In this document: piece after piece, positions 35,919-44,715 of the stretch
Position numbering within the stretch: the first letter of the stretch is position 1
Layout: each line of letters begins with the position of its first letter
Source of the DNA: Phytomonospora endophytica
GTDB taxonomy: Bacteria > Actinomycetota > Actinomycetes > Mycobacteriales > Micromonosporaceae
Direction of reading: 5' to 3'
DNA: 64,000 nt
NCBI RefSeq assembly: GCF_014202425.1
Contig: NZ_JACHGT010000005.1
Coordinates: forward strand, 124,001-188,000
Notes under the pieces: model-generated
Seen by the model: the letters and a program-made list of their open reading frames with translations, nothing else
What the model was told of the DNA's origin: nothing
Database searches by the model: none
Translations under genes and position numbers: made by a program

Positions 35919-38483
35919 TCACACCAGGTCCGGGACCTCGCCGTTTCCCGCGAGCTCCGCCGACACGCCTCTCAGGCCGCGTGCCCAGGCCGTCAGGGTC
36001 GCGTCGACGCCGTCGATGTCGCCGCGACCGAGTCCGACGGCGTAGCGGGCGCGGCCCGGGCGCTCCTCGAAGGGCCGCGGCCAGGCGTGGGCGCCCTCGG
36101 GCAGTTCGGCGAGCAGGGCGTTCATCCGGCCGCGCATCCGGCCCCGGGCGGCCTCGAAGTCGCCCGTCGCGGACACGGTGATCACCGCCCACGCGCGATG
36201 CCGGCGGTGCACGGGCGGGGGAGCGAGGAGTCCGGACGATCCGGCGAGTTCCCAGCCCCGGTAGAGCTCCTCGGTGAGCAGCTCGACGGTGCCGGGCAGA
36301 ACCTGCGTGGTGCAGGAGCGGACGGGCGCGCTCGGGGTCAGGACGGTCATGGGCGCACCGGTCGGCTCGGGGGAGCCGTCGAGTGCGATCGGGCGGTTCC
36401 AGTCCCAGGCGGCCCAGTGCGCGAAGAAGTCGGCGAGACCGCCGGAGACCAGCGCCGCCATCACCGTCCAGGCGAGGCCCGGCGGCATGCCGAACGGCGC
36501 GCCGTCCAGCCCGCGCGCCCGTGCCCAGGCCTTGACCCGGCGGGCGAGCGCGGGATTCACCCGCCCGTCGAGGGCCTCGGCGTCGCCGACGGCGCTGAGG
36601 GTGATCGCGGTGGCCGGGTCGCGTTCGGTCCGGCGGGCGACCGCGCGCGGCTCGCCGGGCGCGACGGCCAGGTCGACGGCGAGGTCGCCGAGCCGGAAGC
36701 GCATGCCCGTGACGCGGGCGTCGGTCAGCTCCCGGAACCCGGTGACGCCGGGCAGTGCGGCGATCGCGGCGGCCGGCACGGTCCCGGCGGCCACGAGGTC
36801 CACGTCGGCGCCGGGCAGTTCGCAGCCGAGGCGCCGGGAGCCGACGAGGTGGACGTCGGCGTCGGGGAGGGCGGCGGTGACGCGCGCGATCACCGACGCG
36901 GGACTCGTGCGGCCCGGCGTGGGCGCGGTCGGTGCCGCGTCGATCCAGGTGACCTCGCCGGTGCCGAGGGAAACCGTCGCACGGGGTTCCATCGGCCCGT
37001 CGCCCCGGCGGGACAGCAAGGTGAGCGCGGTGACCGGAGCGGTCGCGACGGGCAGATTCGGTGCGACGTCGCCGCGCCCGACGGTCAGGTGCGGGATGTA
37101 GGCGCGGCCCGCACAGCCCGGGAACCGGGCGCCGAGGGCGTCGCGCAGGGCGTTCCAGCCCGCGTCGCCCGGGTGCTGCCAGACCGTGCCCTGCTCGAAG
37201 CGGCGGACCTCGCCGAGACGGGCGGTGAACGGCGCGACGCCAGACAGGGCCTCCGCCGCGAGCCGCGCGGCCCGGTCGAAGTCGGCCTCGGGGACGAAGC
37301 CGAAGAGCACGTTCACGTGCGGCGGCCAGCGGCCGAAGGATCCGTCGTGGTCGCGCCGGACACGCTGGATCGGCTCCCACAACTCCTCCGGCGGGATCCA
37401 CGCCATGGCGGTCCGCGCGCCGGGAGCGGCGTCGAGGATCTCGCCTTCGGGCCGGCCGCCGAGCACCGCGGACACTCCATAGTGGTCGGACGGATGCAGC
37501 CCGCCGACCGGCACGTCGCCGTGCAGCGAGGCGGACGCCGCGTGCGGGCCGCGCAGGAAGATCTTGTCGATCCGCCCCGAGCGCCCCGACAGCGAGGCGA
37601 TCGCGGCGAGCGGATTCGCGCCCGGGTCGAAGGTCGGCGTCTCGTCCCCGCGCGCCTGCGACCAGGCGTCGCGCATCGCCAGGATCGTCGCCGGCCGCTC
37701 GCCGATCTCGTTGAAGTCGCCGGTGAGGACCACCTCGCCGTCCACCCCGGACAGTCCCTCGGCGATGCGGGCCAGCTCGCCGCCCCGGCGGTCGCCTCCA
37801 CCTTCGGTGTGGTCGCTGGTCAGGTGCGTGGTCAGGACGGTCAGCGGGCCGGTCGCGGTCTCCACGACGATCGCCGCGACGGCCTTGTGCCCGCTGAGGG
37901 CGTGCCACCCGGCTTCACGGACCGGCAGCCGCGACAGCAGGACCAGCCCGGCCGTGGCGACGTCGTCGGGCTCGCCGAGCACCGCCCAGCCGGACGCCGT
38001 CCACGGTTCCAGCATCGCCAGCAGCGGAAGCTCGACCTCCTGGAGCGCGATGACGTCGGCCTCGGCCTCCCGCAGTGCCGCCAGCAGAAGGGGACGGCGC
38101 TCGGCGGTGCGGACCCGATGCGACTCGAAGCGGTCCCACAGGGTGTTCCACGTCAAGACGCGCACGGCCGCCGCCGTCGACGTGCCCTCCCCGCGTACCG
38201 CGCGGGCGCTGAAGAACGGCGGTCGCAGCAGGCTCTCGTGCCGCACGAGCCCGAGCCCGGCGGAGTCGAGGACGTCGAGGCCGCTCGCGCGGTCCCACAC
38301 GGTTTCCCCGTCGGCCTCCACGAACAGCACCCGGTGCCAGGGCACGTCCCCGCCCGGGGCGAACACGGGGAACGGCACCCGCTTGGGCTCGCGACCGCGT
38401 TCGGCGACACCGACGACGAAGCGCGCCGGGTCGAAGCGCGCGTCCCAGCGGATCCGGTGGTAGATCTCGTCACTGGTGCGCAT
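35919..38483 (-). CDS. Multidomain RNA-end processing protein: MJ1316-EEP-2H-nucleotidyltransferase
   Basis: The 854-residue product joins four RNA-related domains. First is an MJ1316/DUF504 domain (1-85; MRTSDEIYHRIRWD, GDVPWHRVLFV). Second is an endonuclease/exonuclease/phosphatase domain (~105-345; TWNTLWDRF, LQEVE149, TGDFNE258, SDH334). Third is a 2H phosphoesterase (~385-515) with HVN at 389 and HLT at 465. Fourth is a poly(A)-polymerase-like nucleotidyltransferase (~525-750; VGSRRLG, DVD at 560-562) with a helical C-terminal part. 2H enzymes open 2',3'-cyclic phosphates, so the set fits healing of cleaved RNA ends. It overlaps the ligase-PNK gene by 14 bases, with GGGAG upstream of its ATG. 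Confidence 0.9.
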   Translation of the reverse strand: MRTSDEIYHRIRWDARFDPARFVVGVAERGREPKRVPFPVFAPGGDVPWHRVLFVEADGETVWDRASGLDVLDSAGLGLVRHESLLRPPFFSARAVRGEGTSTAAAVRVLTWNTLWDRFESHRVRTAERRPLLLAALREAEADVIALQEVELPLLAMLEPWTASGWAVLGEPDDVATAGLVLLSRLPVREAGWHALSGHKAVAAIVVETATGPLTVLTTHLTSDHTEGGGDRRGGELARIAEGLSGVDGEVVLTGDFNEIGERPATILAMRDAWSQARGDETPTFDPGANPLAAIASLSGRSGRIDKIFLRGPHAASASLHGDVPVGGLHPSDHYGVSAVLGGRPEGEILDAAPGARTAMAWIPPEELWEPIQRVRRDHDGSFGRWPPHVNVLFGFVPEADFDRAARLAAEALSGVAPFTARLGEVRRFEQGTVWQHPGDAGWNALRDALGARFPGCAGRAYIPHLTVGRGDVAPNLPVATAPVTALTLLSRRGDGPMEPRATVSLGTGEVTWIDAAPTAPTPGRTSPASVIARVTAALPDADVHLVGSRRLGCELPGADVDLVAAGTVPAAAIAALPGVTGFRELTDARVTGMRFRLGDLAVDLAVAPGEPRAVARRTERDPATAITLSAVGDAEALDGRVNPALARRVKAWARARGLDGAPFGMPPGLAWTVMAALVSGGLADFFAHWAAWDWNRPIALDGSPEPTGAPMTVLTPSAPVRSCTTQVLPGTVELLTEELYRGWELAGSSGLLAPPPVHRRHRAWAVITVSATGDFEAARGRMRGRMNALLAELPEGAHAWPRPFEERPGRARYAVGLGRGDIDGVDATLTAWARGLRGVSAELAGNGEVPDLV

Positions 38484-40140
38484 CGGGGGCTCCCGCGGTG
38501 TCGGCGATCGAGCCGTCCGGTGCGACGTACCAGGTGCGGTGCGTCTCACCGGGATACGGCGGACTGAAACGCGCGAGCTGCGCGTCGAGGACTCCGGGCG
38601 GGACGCGGTTCTCGCGCGCGTCGTTGCGGCGGGCGAGCTCCCCGGCGTCGACGAGGAACACCGCGTGGGTGACCAGGGCGTCCCGGCGGGCGGCCACGGC
38701 GTGGACCGAGGCGCGCTGATGGGCGTTGAGGGCGGTCGCGTCCCACACGACCGTGCGTTTCCCGCTCAAGGCCGCACCCAGCCGCGCGAGCCCTTCGCGA
38801 TGCACGGCGGCGTTGTCGCGCTGGTCGGCGCGGGAACCGCGCGCGACGCGCAGGGCGTCGAGGGAGAGCACCTCGTCGGCGGCGACCGTCTCGGCGAAAC
38901 GCGACTTGCCGCTTCCGGACGGCCCCACGGTGATCACCACACGCGGGAAACCCCCGTCGCGCCAGCGCCAGGTCAGCGCCCCGGCCTCCTCGGCGGTGCG
39001 GATCCGGCCGTCGGCGAAGGCGTCCCGGGCCTCGCCCCAGCGGCGCGCGACGACGTCGGCGTCGCCGGTGAGCCCGTCGTGGACCGGCCGGGCGAGCGGC
39101 AGTTCGGCGGCGTGCACGGCCGACCACTCGACCTCCTCGCCGGGCGCGACGGCCATCGCCACGGCGTGCAGGACGCCCAGGTCGGCCGAGGCCGACATGC
39201 GCAGCAACCCCGCCCGGCGGCGCTCGTCGGACAAGGCCACATGGTCCGGCGGATCCGACAGTCGCGGCCGCAGGCCCACCAGGTCGGCGACCCGGCGCGC
39301 GAGGCCCACCCCGACCCGCGACGCCAGCTCCGCGGCCAGCCGGGCACGTGGCCGGTCGTGCGCGAGGGCGGCCAGGACGCCCGACAGCCGCGCGTCCCCG
39401 GTCCGGTCCCCGAGCCGGGCGGCCGCCTCGACGGCGGCGTCGGCGTGCTCCACGCCCAGTCCGGTCAGCGCGGCCAAGGCGGCGACATCGGGTTTCCCGC
39501 CCGAGCGGACCTCCCACAACGCCGCGGCCGGCCCCAGCCCGTTCGGCACCACGGTCGCGTGCATCCAGTGCGTGTCGGTCCGTACGTGCCGCGCCCGTAC
39601 CCACTTCGCCATGCGCTCGCCGAACTCGCCGAGGGTGAACGCGGCGGCGTCGCGCACGACGTAGCCTTCGACGCGCTCGGTGTCGAGCCGCAGCCGACGC
39701 AGGAAACGCTCGTCGTAGGGACCGCGGTACAGCACGCGCGGGACGGGCAGGCCGAGCCCACGCGCGAAGCCGGCGGTGGCGTCCCAGCCGAGGCAGGTGT
39801 CGCCGTCCCAGACGGAGAAGGCGTAGAAGTGGCCGTCGAGGTCGTCGTAGGCCAGGGAGTGGCGGGCGTACATGTTCTCCCCGCACACGCGCCACCCCTC
39901 GGGGATGAGCCGCCCGACGCGGCCGTGCAGGGCCTTGACCCTCGCCCGGGACGGATGGTGCCCGGAGTCGAGGGACCGGGCGTGCAGGCCGTCGCGGTAG
40001 AGCGTGGTGTTCTCGCCGTCGAGTTTCTCGGTCACCACGACCTCGCGCCCGCCGAGGGCCACGACTCCCGTGCGCAGGTCGTCGGCGGTGAACCCCGGCG
40101 ACCACGGCAGATGCGGGGTGCGCGGATAGGACACGCGCAT
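38470..40140 (-). CDS. RNA ligase fused to AAA/P-loop polynucleotide kinase
   Basis: The 556-residue product starts with a T4-Rnl-like RNA ligase domain (1-~230): motif I EKLDGEN with the adenylated Lys39, CGENMYARHS, FYAFSVWDG, motif IV VEGYVVRD and motif V MAKWVR. A helical middle (~230-390) follows, then a kinase domain with Walker A GPSGSGKS (406-413) and WDATALNAHQR, like bacterial Pnkp and T4 Pnk kinases. It should phosphorylate 5'-OH ends and seal RNA. No 3'-phosphatase is visible in it. The downstream EEP/2H protein may supply 3'-end healing. ATG 40140 follows GAGGGGGAAG. Confidence 0.92.
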   Translation of the reverse strand: MRVSYPRTPHLPWSPGFTADDLRTGVVALGGREVVVTEKLDGENTTLYRDGLHARSLDSGHHPSRARVKALHGRVGRLIPEGWRVCGENMYARHSLAYDDLDGHFYAFSVWDGDTCLGWDATAGFARGLGLPVPRVLYRGPYDERFLRRLRLDTERVEGYVVRDAAAFTLGEFGERMAKWVRARHVRTDTHWMHATVVPNGLGPAAALWEVRSGGKPDVAALAALTGLGVEHADAAVEAAARLGDRTGDARLSGVLAALAHDRPRARLAAELASRVGVGLARRVADLVGLRPRLSDPPDHVALSDERRRAGLLRMSASADLGVLHAVAMAVAPGEEVEWSAVHAAELPLARPVHDGLTGDADVVARRWGEARDAFADGRIRTAEEAGALTWRWRDGGFPRVVITVGPSGSGKSRFAETVAADEVLSLDALRVARGSRADQRDNAAVHREGLARLGAALSGKRTVVWDATALNAHQRASVHAVAARRDALVTHAVFLVDAGELARRNDARENRVPPGVLDAQLARFSPPYPGETHRTWYVAPDGSIADTAGAPDAHQ

Positions 40141-40205
40141 GACTTCCCCCTCGATCGGCTGCCCGGTCAGGTTAGGCGGGGACGTCGCGACACGACAACG
40201 CAATT

Positions 40206-40248
40206 GCCGACGGCGCCGGCCCTCGCGAGGGGAACCGGCGCCGTCGGC
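40206..40248 (-). terminator. Hairpin terminator of pepA
   Basis: A 14-bp perfect stem (GCCGACGGCGCCGG / CCGGCGCCGTCGGC) encloses a second small palindrome CCCTCGCGAGGG. It starts 12 bases past the pepA stop and separates it from the RNA-repair genes. Confidence 0.85.
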
Positions 40249-40260
40249 GACGTGTGACGG

Positions 40261-41745
40261 CTACTCGGCCGCCGCGTGCTCCTCGATCAGCGCGAGCAGC
40301 GTCCGCACCGGAACGCCCGTGGCGCCCTTCGGGATGTAGCCGTAGGGTTCACCCGCGTGACCCGACGGGCCCGCGATGTCGATGTGCGCCCACGGCAGAC
40401 CCTCCTTGACGAAGCGCGACAGGAAGATCCCCGCCTGGAGCATGTGCCCGGCGCGGTCCATGCCCTGCGCGACCTGCGAGGTGTCGGCGATCGGGGAGTC
40501 CATGATCTTGTGGATCTCCTCCGGGAACGGCATCGGCCACATCAGCTCGCCGACGCGCTCACCGGCGGCCTTGACGCGGGCGCACTCGGTCTCGTCGCCC
40601 ATGACGCCGCTGGTGCGCTTGCCGAGGCCGATGACCTGCCCGCCGGTCAGCGTCGAGGTCTCGTAGAGGAAGTCCGGGTCGTCCTCGCCGGCGCGCACGA
40701 TCGCGTCGCACAGGACCATGCGGCCCTCGGCGTCGGTGTTGAGGACCTCGATCGTCTTGCCGCCGTAGGCGGTGACGACGTCGCCGGGACGGTACGACGA
40801 GCCCGACAGCATGTTCTCGGCCATCGCCGCGTAGGCGGTGACGTTGACGTTCGGCTTGAGTGCGGCCACGGCGAGGATCGTGGTGATCACCGCGGCGGCG
40901 CCGCCCATGTCGGTCTTCATGTCCCACATGCCCTGCGGGGGCTTGATGGAGATGCCGCCGGTGTCGAAGGTGATGCCCTTGCCGACCAGCGCCACGTGCT
41001 TGGCCGCGCCAGGCGTGCGGTAGGCGATGCGGACCAGGCGCGGCTTGGCGTCCGAGCCGTTGCCGACGGCCAGGATGCCGCCGTAGCCGCCCGCCTCCAG
41101 GGCGTGCTCGTCGAGGACCTCGACCTCAAGGCCGGCCTCGGTCGCCGCCGCCGAGGCCAGCTCGGCGAAACCGGGCGGACGCAGCAGGTTGGCGGGGGTG
41201 TTGACCCAGTCGCGGCACCGCGCGACGGCGTCGGCGATCGCCGTGGCGCGCGCGACGTCGGCGTTCGAACCGACCAAGGTGACCGTCTTGACCGGCAGGC
41301 TCTTCTCGTCGGTCTCCGACTTGTAGCCGGCGAAGCGGTAGGCGCCCAGCAGCGCGCCCTCGGCGAGCGAGGCGCCTTCGTCGCCGTCGGTCGACAGGAC
41401 CAGCGCGACCGACTCGCGGCCCGTCGCCGAACGCGCGACCGAACCGGCGGCGCGGCGCAGGCTCTCCGCCTTGACCGACTCGCCGTCCTCCGGGACGGGG
41501 CCGAGGCCGACGGCGGCCACGACGGGCGCGGTCACCTTGCCAAGGGACGCGAACCGGGTCACCTCGCCGACCGCACCGGACGCGCCGAGCAGTTCGAGGG
41601 TGGACGAAAGGGCGCCGTCGAATGCGGCGTCGACGGCCTCGGCGCCGGGGGCGAGGGTCAGCTCGTCGCCGCTGTGCAGGCCGATCACGAGGACGTCGAC
41701 GCCGAGGGCCGTCGCATCGGCGGTGGTCAGGGTCAAGTCGGTCAC
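40261..41745 (-). CDS. pepA: Leucyl aminopeptidase (M17)
   Basis: The 494-residue product is a cytosolic zinc or manganese aminopeptidase that trims N-terminal residues. The C-terminal catalytic domain shows VGKGITFDTGG, KTDMGGAAAVI and the family signature NTDAEGRMVL, with metal-binding Asp and Glu residues in place. The N-terminal macro-like domain is Ala/Val-rich. GTG 41745 follows AAGGACACAGCT; the longer frame to 41799 lacks support. It is divergent from gcvT. Confidence 0.95.
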   Translation of the reverse strand: MTDLTLTTADATALGVDVLVIGLHSGDELTLAPGAEAVDAAFDGALSSTLELLGASGAVGEVTRFASLGKVTAPVVAAVGLGPVPEDGESVKAESLRRAAGSVARSATGRESVALVLSTDGDEGASLAEGALLGAYRFAGYKSETDEKSLPVKTVTLVGSNADVARATAIADAVARCRDWVNTPANLLRPPGFAELASAAATEAGLEVEVLDEHALEAGGYGGILAVGNGSDAKPRLVRIAYRTPGAAKHVALVGKGITFDTGGISIKPPQGMWDMKTDMGGAAAVITTILAVAALKPNVNVTAYAAMAENMLSGSSYRPGDVVTAYGGKTIEVLNTDAEGRMVLCDAIVRAGEDDPDFLYETSTLTGGQVIGLGKRTSGVMGDETECARVKAAGERVGELMWPMPFPEEIHKIMDSPIADTSQVAQGMDRAGHMLQAGIFLSRFVKEGLPWAHIDIAGPSGHAGEPYGYIPKGATGVPVRTLLALIEEHAAAE

Positions 41746-41846
41746 AGCTGTGTCCTTAATCAGTGTCTGGCGGGCTTGCGCAGCTCTGCGGTGTGGCACG
41801 TGGATCTTTCTCGATCCCGTCGATCGTACGGCCCGGGAAGGCGCGG

Positions 41847-41852
41847 TAGGTT
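41847..41852 (+). promoter_or_regulatory. -10 box for probably leaderless gcvT
   Basis: TAGGTT ends 6 bases before the gcvT ATG and there is no ribosome site in between, so the transcript probably begins at or near the ATG. Confidence 0.5.
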
Positions 41853-41858
41853 CCCCTC

Positions 41859-42962
41859 ATGACCACGACGTCTCGCCGATCACCACTGCACGACCGCCAC
41901 GTAGCCGCGGGCGCCAAGTTCGCCGAGTTCGGCGGCTGGGACATGCCCCTTGAGTACGCCGGCGGCGGCGTGATCGCCGAGCACACCGCGGTCCGCGAGG
42001 GCGTCGGCGTCTTCGACGTCTCGCACCTGGGCAAGGTCGACGTGCGCGGTGAAGGGGCCGCCGACTTCGTCAACCGCTGCCTCACCAACGACCTGGGCCG
42101 CATCGCCCCCGGCAAGGCGCAGTACACGCTGTGCTGCGACGCCGGCGGAGGCGTCGTCGACGACCTCATCGCCTACCTCTACGGCGAGGACCGCGTGTTC
42201 CTCATCCCCAACGCGGCCAACACCGCCGAGGTCGCCCGCCGCCTCGCCGCCGCCGCGCCCGAGGGCGTCACCGTCGAGGAGCAGCACGCCGACCACGCGG
42301 TGCTCGCCGTGCAGGGCCCGAAGTCGACCGAGGTCCTGGCCGCCCTCGGCCTGCCCACCGAGCACGACTACATGTCCTTCGCCGACGCCGACCTCGACGG
42401 CGTCTCCCTCGTCGTCTGCCGCACCGGCTACACCGGTGAACACGGCTACGAGCTGGTCGTCCCCGCCGACGGCGCCGTCGCCGTCTGGGACGCGCTGATC
42501 AAGGCCGGGGAGCCGCAGGGCGTCCGCCCCGCCGGGCTCGGCGCGCGCGACACCCTGCGCACCGAGATGGGCTACCCGCTCCACGGCCACGAACTGTCGA
42601 TGGACATCACGCCCAACGAGGCACGCACCGGCTGGGCCGTCGGCTGGAAGAAGCCGGAGTTCTGGGGCCGCGAGGCCCTCGTCGCCGAGAAGGCCGCCGG
42701 GCCGGGCCGCCGCCTGTGGGGCCTTGAGGCCACCGGCCGTGGCATCCCGCGCGCCGACATGACCGTCTACAACGGTGATGACGCCGTCGGCACGGTCACC
42801 TCGGGCACCTTCTCGCCGACCAAGAAGACCGGCATCGCGCTGGCGCTCCTCGACACCGCCGCCGGGCTCGACGAGGGCGCGATCGTGGAGGTCGACGTGC
42901 GCGGCCGCCGCGTCGAGATGAAGGTCGTCAAACCGCCGTTCGTGCAGCCCTCGGTGCGTTAG
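41859..42962 (+). CDS. gcvT: Glycine cleavage system T protein (aminomethyltransferase)
   Basis: GcvT moves the aminomethyl carbon from the lipoyl H protein to tetrahydrofolate. The 367-residue product begins [20 protein letters not shown], with [27 protein letters not shown] and [20 protein letters not shown], all diagnostic. It ends with the usual [20 protein letters not shown] and a C-terminal barrel. gcvP and gcvH are not in the window. It appears to stand alone between pepA and a YjbR gene. Confidence 0.96.
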   Translation: MTTTSRRSPLHDRHVAAGAKFAEFGGWDMPLEYAGGGVIAEHTAVREGVGVFDVSHLGKVDVRGEGAADFVNRCLTNDLGRIAPGKAQYTLCCDAGGGVVDDLIAYLYGEDRVFLIPNAANTAEVARRLAAAAPEGVTVEEQHADHAVLAVQGPKSTEVLAALGLPTEHDYMSFADADLDGVSLVVCRTGYTGEHGYELVVPADGAVAVWDALIKAGEPQGVRPAGLGARDTLRTEMGYPLHGHELSMDITPNEARTGWAVGWKKPEFWGREALVAEKAAGPGRRLWGLEATGRGIPRADMTVYNGDDAVGTVTSGTFSPTKKTGIALALLDTAAGLDEGAIVEVDVRGRRVEMKVVKPPFVQPSVR

Positions 42963-42968
42963 GGCCCG

Positions 42969-43328
42969 TCAGCCGTCCTCGCGGGCGTCGAACTCCCGGA
43001 CGACTCGCTTCGGGGCGGTGCGGCGCCACGCGTCCTCGACCAGGTCGCGCAGGTCGTCCGGGTCGGCCTTTTCCAGGTCGACCCGCACCCACCCGAAGCG
43101 GCCCACGTAGGGCGCCTTCTCGTAGACCTCCGGGAAACCGTCCAGCAGCTCCGCCTGCATCTCCCGGCTCGCCTTCACCGACAGCTGCCCGCTGCCCTCG
43201 GCGCCCATGGCCAAGACCTTGTCGCCGACGCGCAGGGTCTGCGAGTGCCCCCACTCCGCCACGACGACCTCGCGGCCGCCGGGGAGGTCGAGGACCCACT
43301 CGCGAACCTGTTCGTAGGTGATCGTCAT
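42969..43328 (-). CDS. MmcQ/YjbR-family protein
   Basis: The 119-residue product has the YjbR pattern: YEQVREWVLDLPGG, MGAEGSGQLSVKAS, PYVGRFGWVRVDL and LVEDAWRRTAPKR. The fold is CyaY-like and may bind nucleic acid; function is not established. It converges on gcvT with only 6 bases between stops. Confidence 0.9.
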   Translation of the reverse strand: MTITYEQVREWVLDLPGGREVVVAEWGHSQTLRVGDKVLAMGAEGSGQLSVKASREMQAELLDGFPEVYEKAPYVGRFGWVRVDLEKADPDDLRDLVEDAWRRTAPKRVVREFDAREDG

Positions 43329-43372
43329 GGGGCCAGGTTAGGCCCGGCCACCGACATCCCCCGCCACCGTCG

Positions 43373-44419
43373 TCAGGTCGCGTCCCCGTCGTCGCGCGCG
43401 GGAGCGTGGACCTTGCCCGTCGAGGACATCGCCAGCAGCGTGTTCACCACCGGCAGCAGCGACAGCGCCGTGGCGCCCTCGCCGAGGTCGAGCTTCAGGT
43501 CGAAGACCGGCAGGTAGCCGATGAGGTCGTTGACCTTCTCGACCGGCTTGTGCGGGCCGTGGTCGGGCGCGTAGCACCACTTCGGGGCGCCCAGGGTCAC
43601 GTCGCGGGCCATGATCGCCGCCGCCGCGGCGACCGGGCCGTCGTAGAGGATCGGCGTACGGCGCAGGGCCGCGCCGATGATCAGGCCGGTCGCGACGGCC
43701 AGCGCCGGGCCGCCGAGCACGCGCAGCATGACCTGCGCGCGACGGGCCTGCGGGCGGGCGTTCGTCGAGGCGTCGCGGACGGCGGCGGCACGCCGCATCC
43801 ACGCCTCGTCGTCGTACCGGCCGGGCTCGGCCAGGACCCGGGGGAGCCAGCCGATCGCCTCGGAGTTCGTGGCGTGCGCGGCCAGCGCGATCGCGGCCGT
43901 GCGCAGGCCCTGGCCGAGCGCGCCGAGGACGATCAGGTCGGCGCCGGAGTCGACGGCGGCGTCGGCGAGGGCGGCACCGCGCTTCATGGCCGAGGTGACC
44001 TCGTCCTCGGTCATCGTGTCGCCGGACTCGGGGGCCTTCGCCTCGTCCGCCTCGACGATCTGCAGACCGATGCCCGCGGCGTCGGCGAGCACGCTCAAGG
44101 GGCTCGAACCGTCGCGGACCTCGGCCAGACGCCGGGAGAGGTCCTCGTCGCCGGCCGCGAAGTCACCGGCGAAGCCGCCCGCCAGCACGATCGCGCGGAC
44201 CTTGGTGAAGGGCTTCGGGTTCTCGCTGCCCTGCACACGGCCGACCCACGCGAGCAGGTTGGCGGCGTTGCCGAAACCGCCGCCGGGCAGGTCGAGTGTG
44301 GTCAGGCGGTTGCGCGTGGCCCCGGAGAACGCCTCGTCCGGGAACGGTGCGGTGACCTGCGTGATGTCGATGGCCGCGGGCTCGGGGGCGGTGTCGGCCG
44401 AACTGCTCTCAGTGCTCAC
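43373..44419 (-). CDS. cobT: Nicotinate-nucleotide-dimethylbenzimidazole phosphoribosyltransferase-like protein (CobT-like)
   Basis: The 348-residue product matches the CobT layout: N-terminal LDLPGGGFGNAANLLAWVG, LAGGFAGDF, a centre with MTEDEVTSAMKRGAALADAAV, and the C-terminal LDLGEGATALSLLPVVN. CobT activates the lower ligand base for cobamide synthesis. The usual GIGNTT glycine-rich motif reads LGALGQGLRTAAIAL, so this is a divergent member and activity is less certain. GTG 44419 has no ribosome site; TATAGCCT about 12 bases upstream suggests a leaderless start. Confidence 0.75.
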   Translation of the reverse strand: MSTESSSADTAPEPAAIDITQVTAPFPDEAFSGATRNRLTTLDLPGGGFGNAANLLAWVGRVQGSENPKPFTKVRAIVLAGGFAGDFAAGDEDLSRRLAEVRDGSSPLSVLADAAGIGLQIVEADEAKAPESGDTMTEDEVTSAMKRGAALADAAVDSGADLIVLGALGQGLRTAAIALAAHATNSEAIGWLPRVLAEPGRYDDEAWMRRAAAVRDASTNARPQARRAQVMLRVLGGPALAVATGLIIGAALRRTPILYDGPVAAAAAIMARDVTLGAPKWCYAPDHGPHKPVEKVNDLIGYLPVFDLKLDLGEGATALSLLPVVNTLLAMSSTGKVHAPARDDGDAT

Positions 44420-44467
44420 GAGGAGCAAGGCTATAGCCTGCCAAGGCAGACAATGAGAGGGGACATG

Positions 44468-44668
44468 ATGGTGTGGACGTGGCAGCTGGAGGACGGCGAG
44501 GGTCAGCGCAAGCCCGACCCCGAGGACACGCACCAAAGCCAGGGCGACGCCGAATCGTGGCTCGGGATGAAGTGGCGTGAACTCAGCGAGCAGGGCGTGG
44601 CCACGGTGGTCCTCCTTGAGGACGAGCGTGTCGAGTACCGCATGGGCCTCAACGCCGACCAGGAGTAG
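44468..44668 (+). CDS. Small conserved protein, unknown function
   Basis: The 66-residue acidic protein begins MVWTWQLEDGEG, contains SWLGMKWRELSEQGVATVVLLED and ends RMGLNADQE. I have the impression that similar small proteins are common in actinobacteria, but no function is known to me. GAGAGGGG lies 6 bases before ATG 44468; ATG 44465 is also possible. It is divergent from the cobT-like gene and converges on the aldo/keto reductase with a terminator between. Confidence 0.78.
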   Translation: MVWTWQLEDGEGQRKPDPEDTHQSQGDAESWLGMKWRELSEQGVATVVLLEDERVEYRMGLNADQE

Positions 44669-44680
44669 CGGCCGCGCGAC

Positions 44681-44707
44681 GCCGCCCCACCGAGGCGGTG
44701 GGGCGGC
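44681..44707. terminator. Bidirectional hairpin
   Basis: A perfect 12-bp stem (GCCGCCCCACCG / CGGTGGGGCGGC, loop AGG) lies between the converging 66-aa gene and aldo/keto reductase gene. It is GC only, without a T-run. Confidence 0.82.
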
Positions 44708-44715
44708 GCGACGGA

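Noticed and set aside
36087-38567. 826-codon plus-strand frame opposite the RNA-repair gene
   Set aside because: No domain or start signal; the minus strand encodes four recognisable domains over the same stretch.
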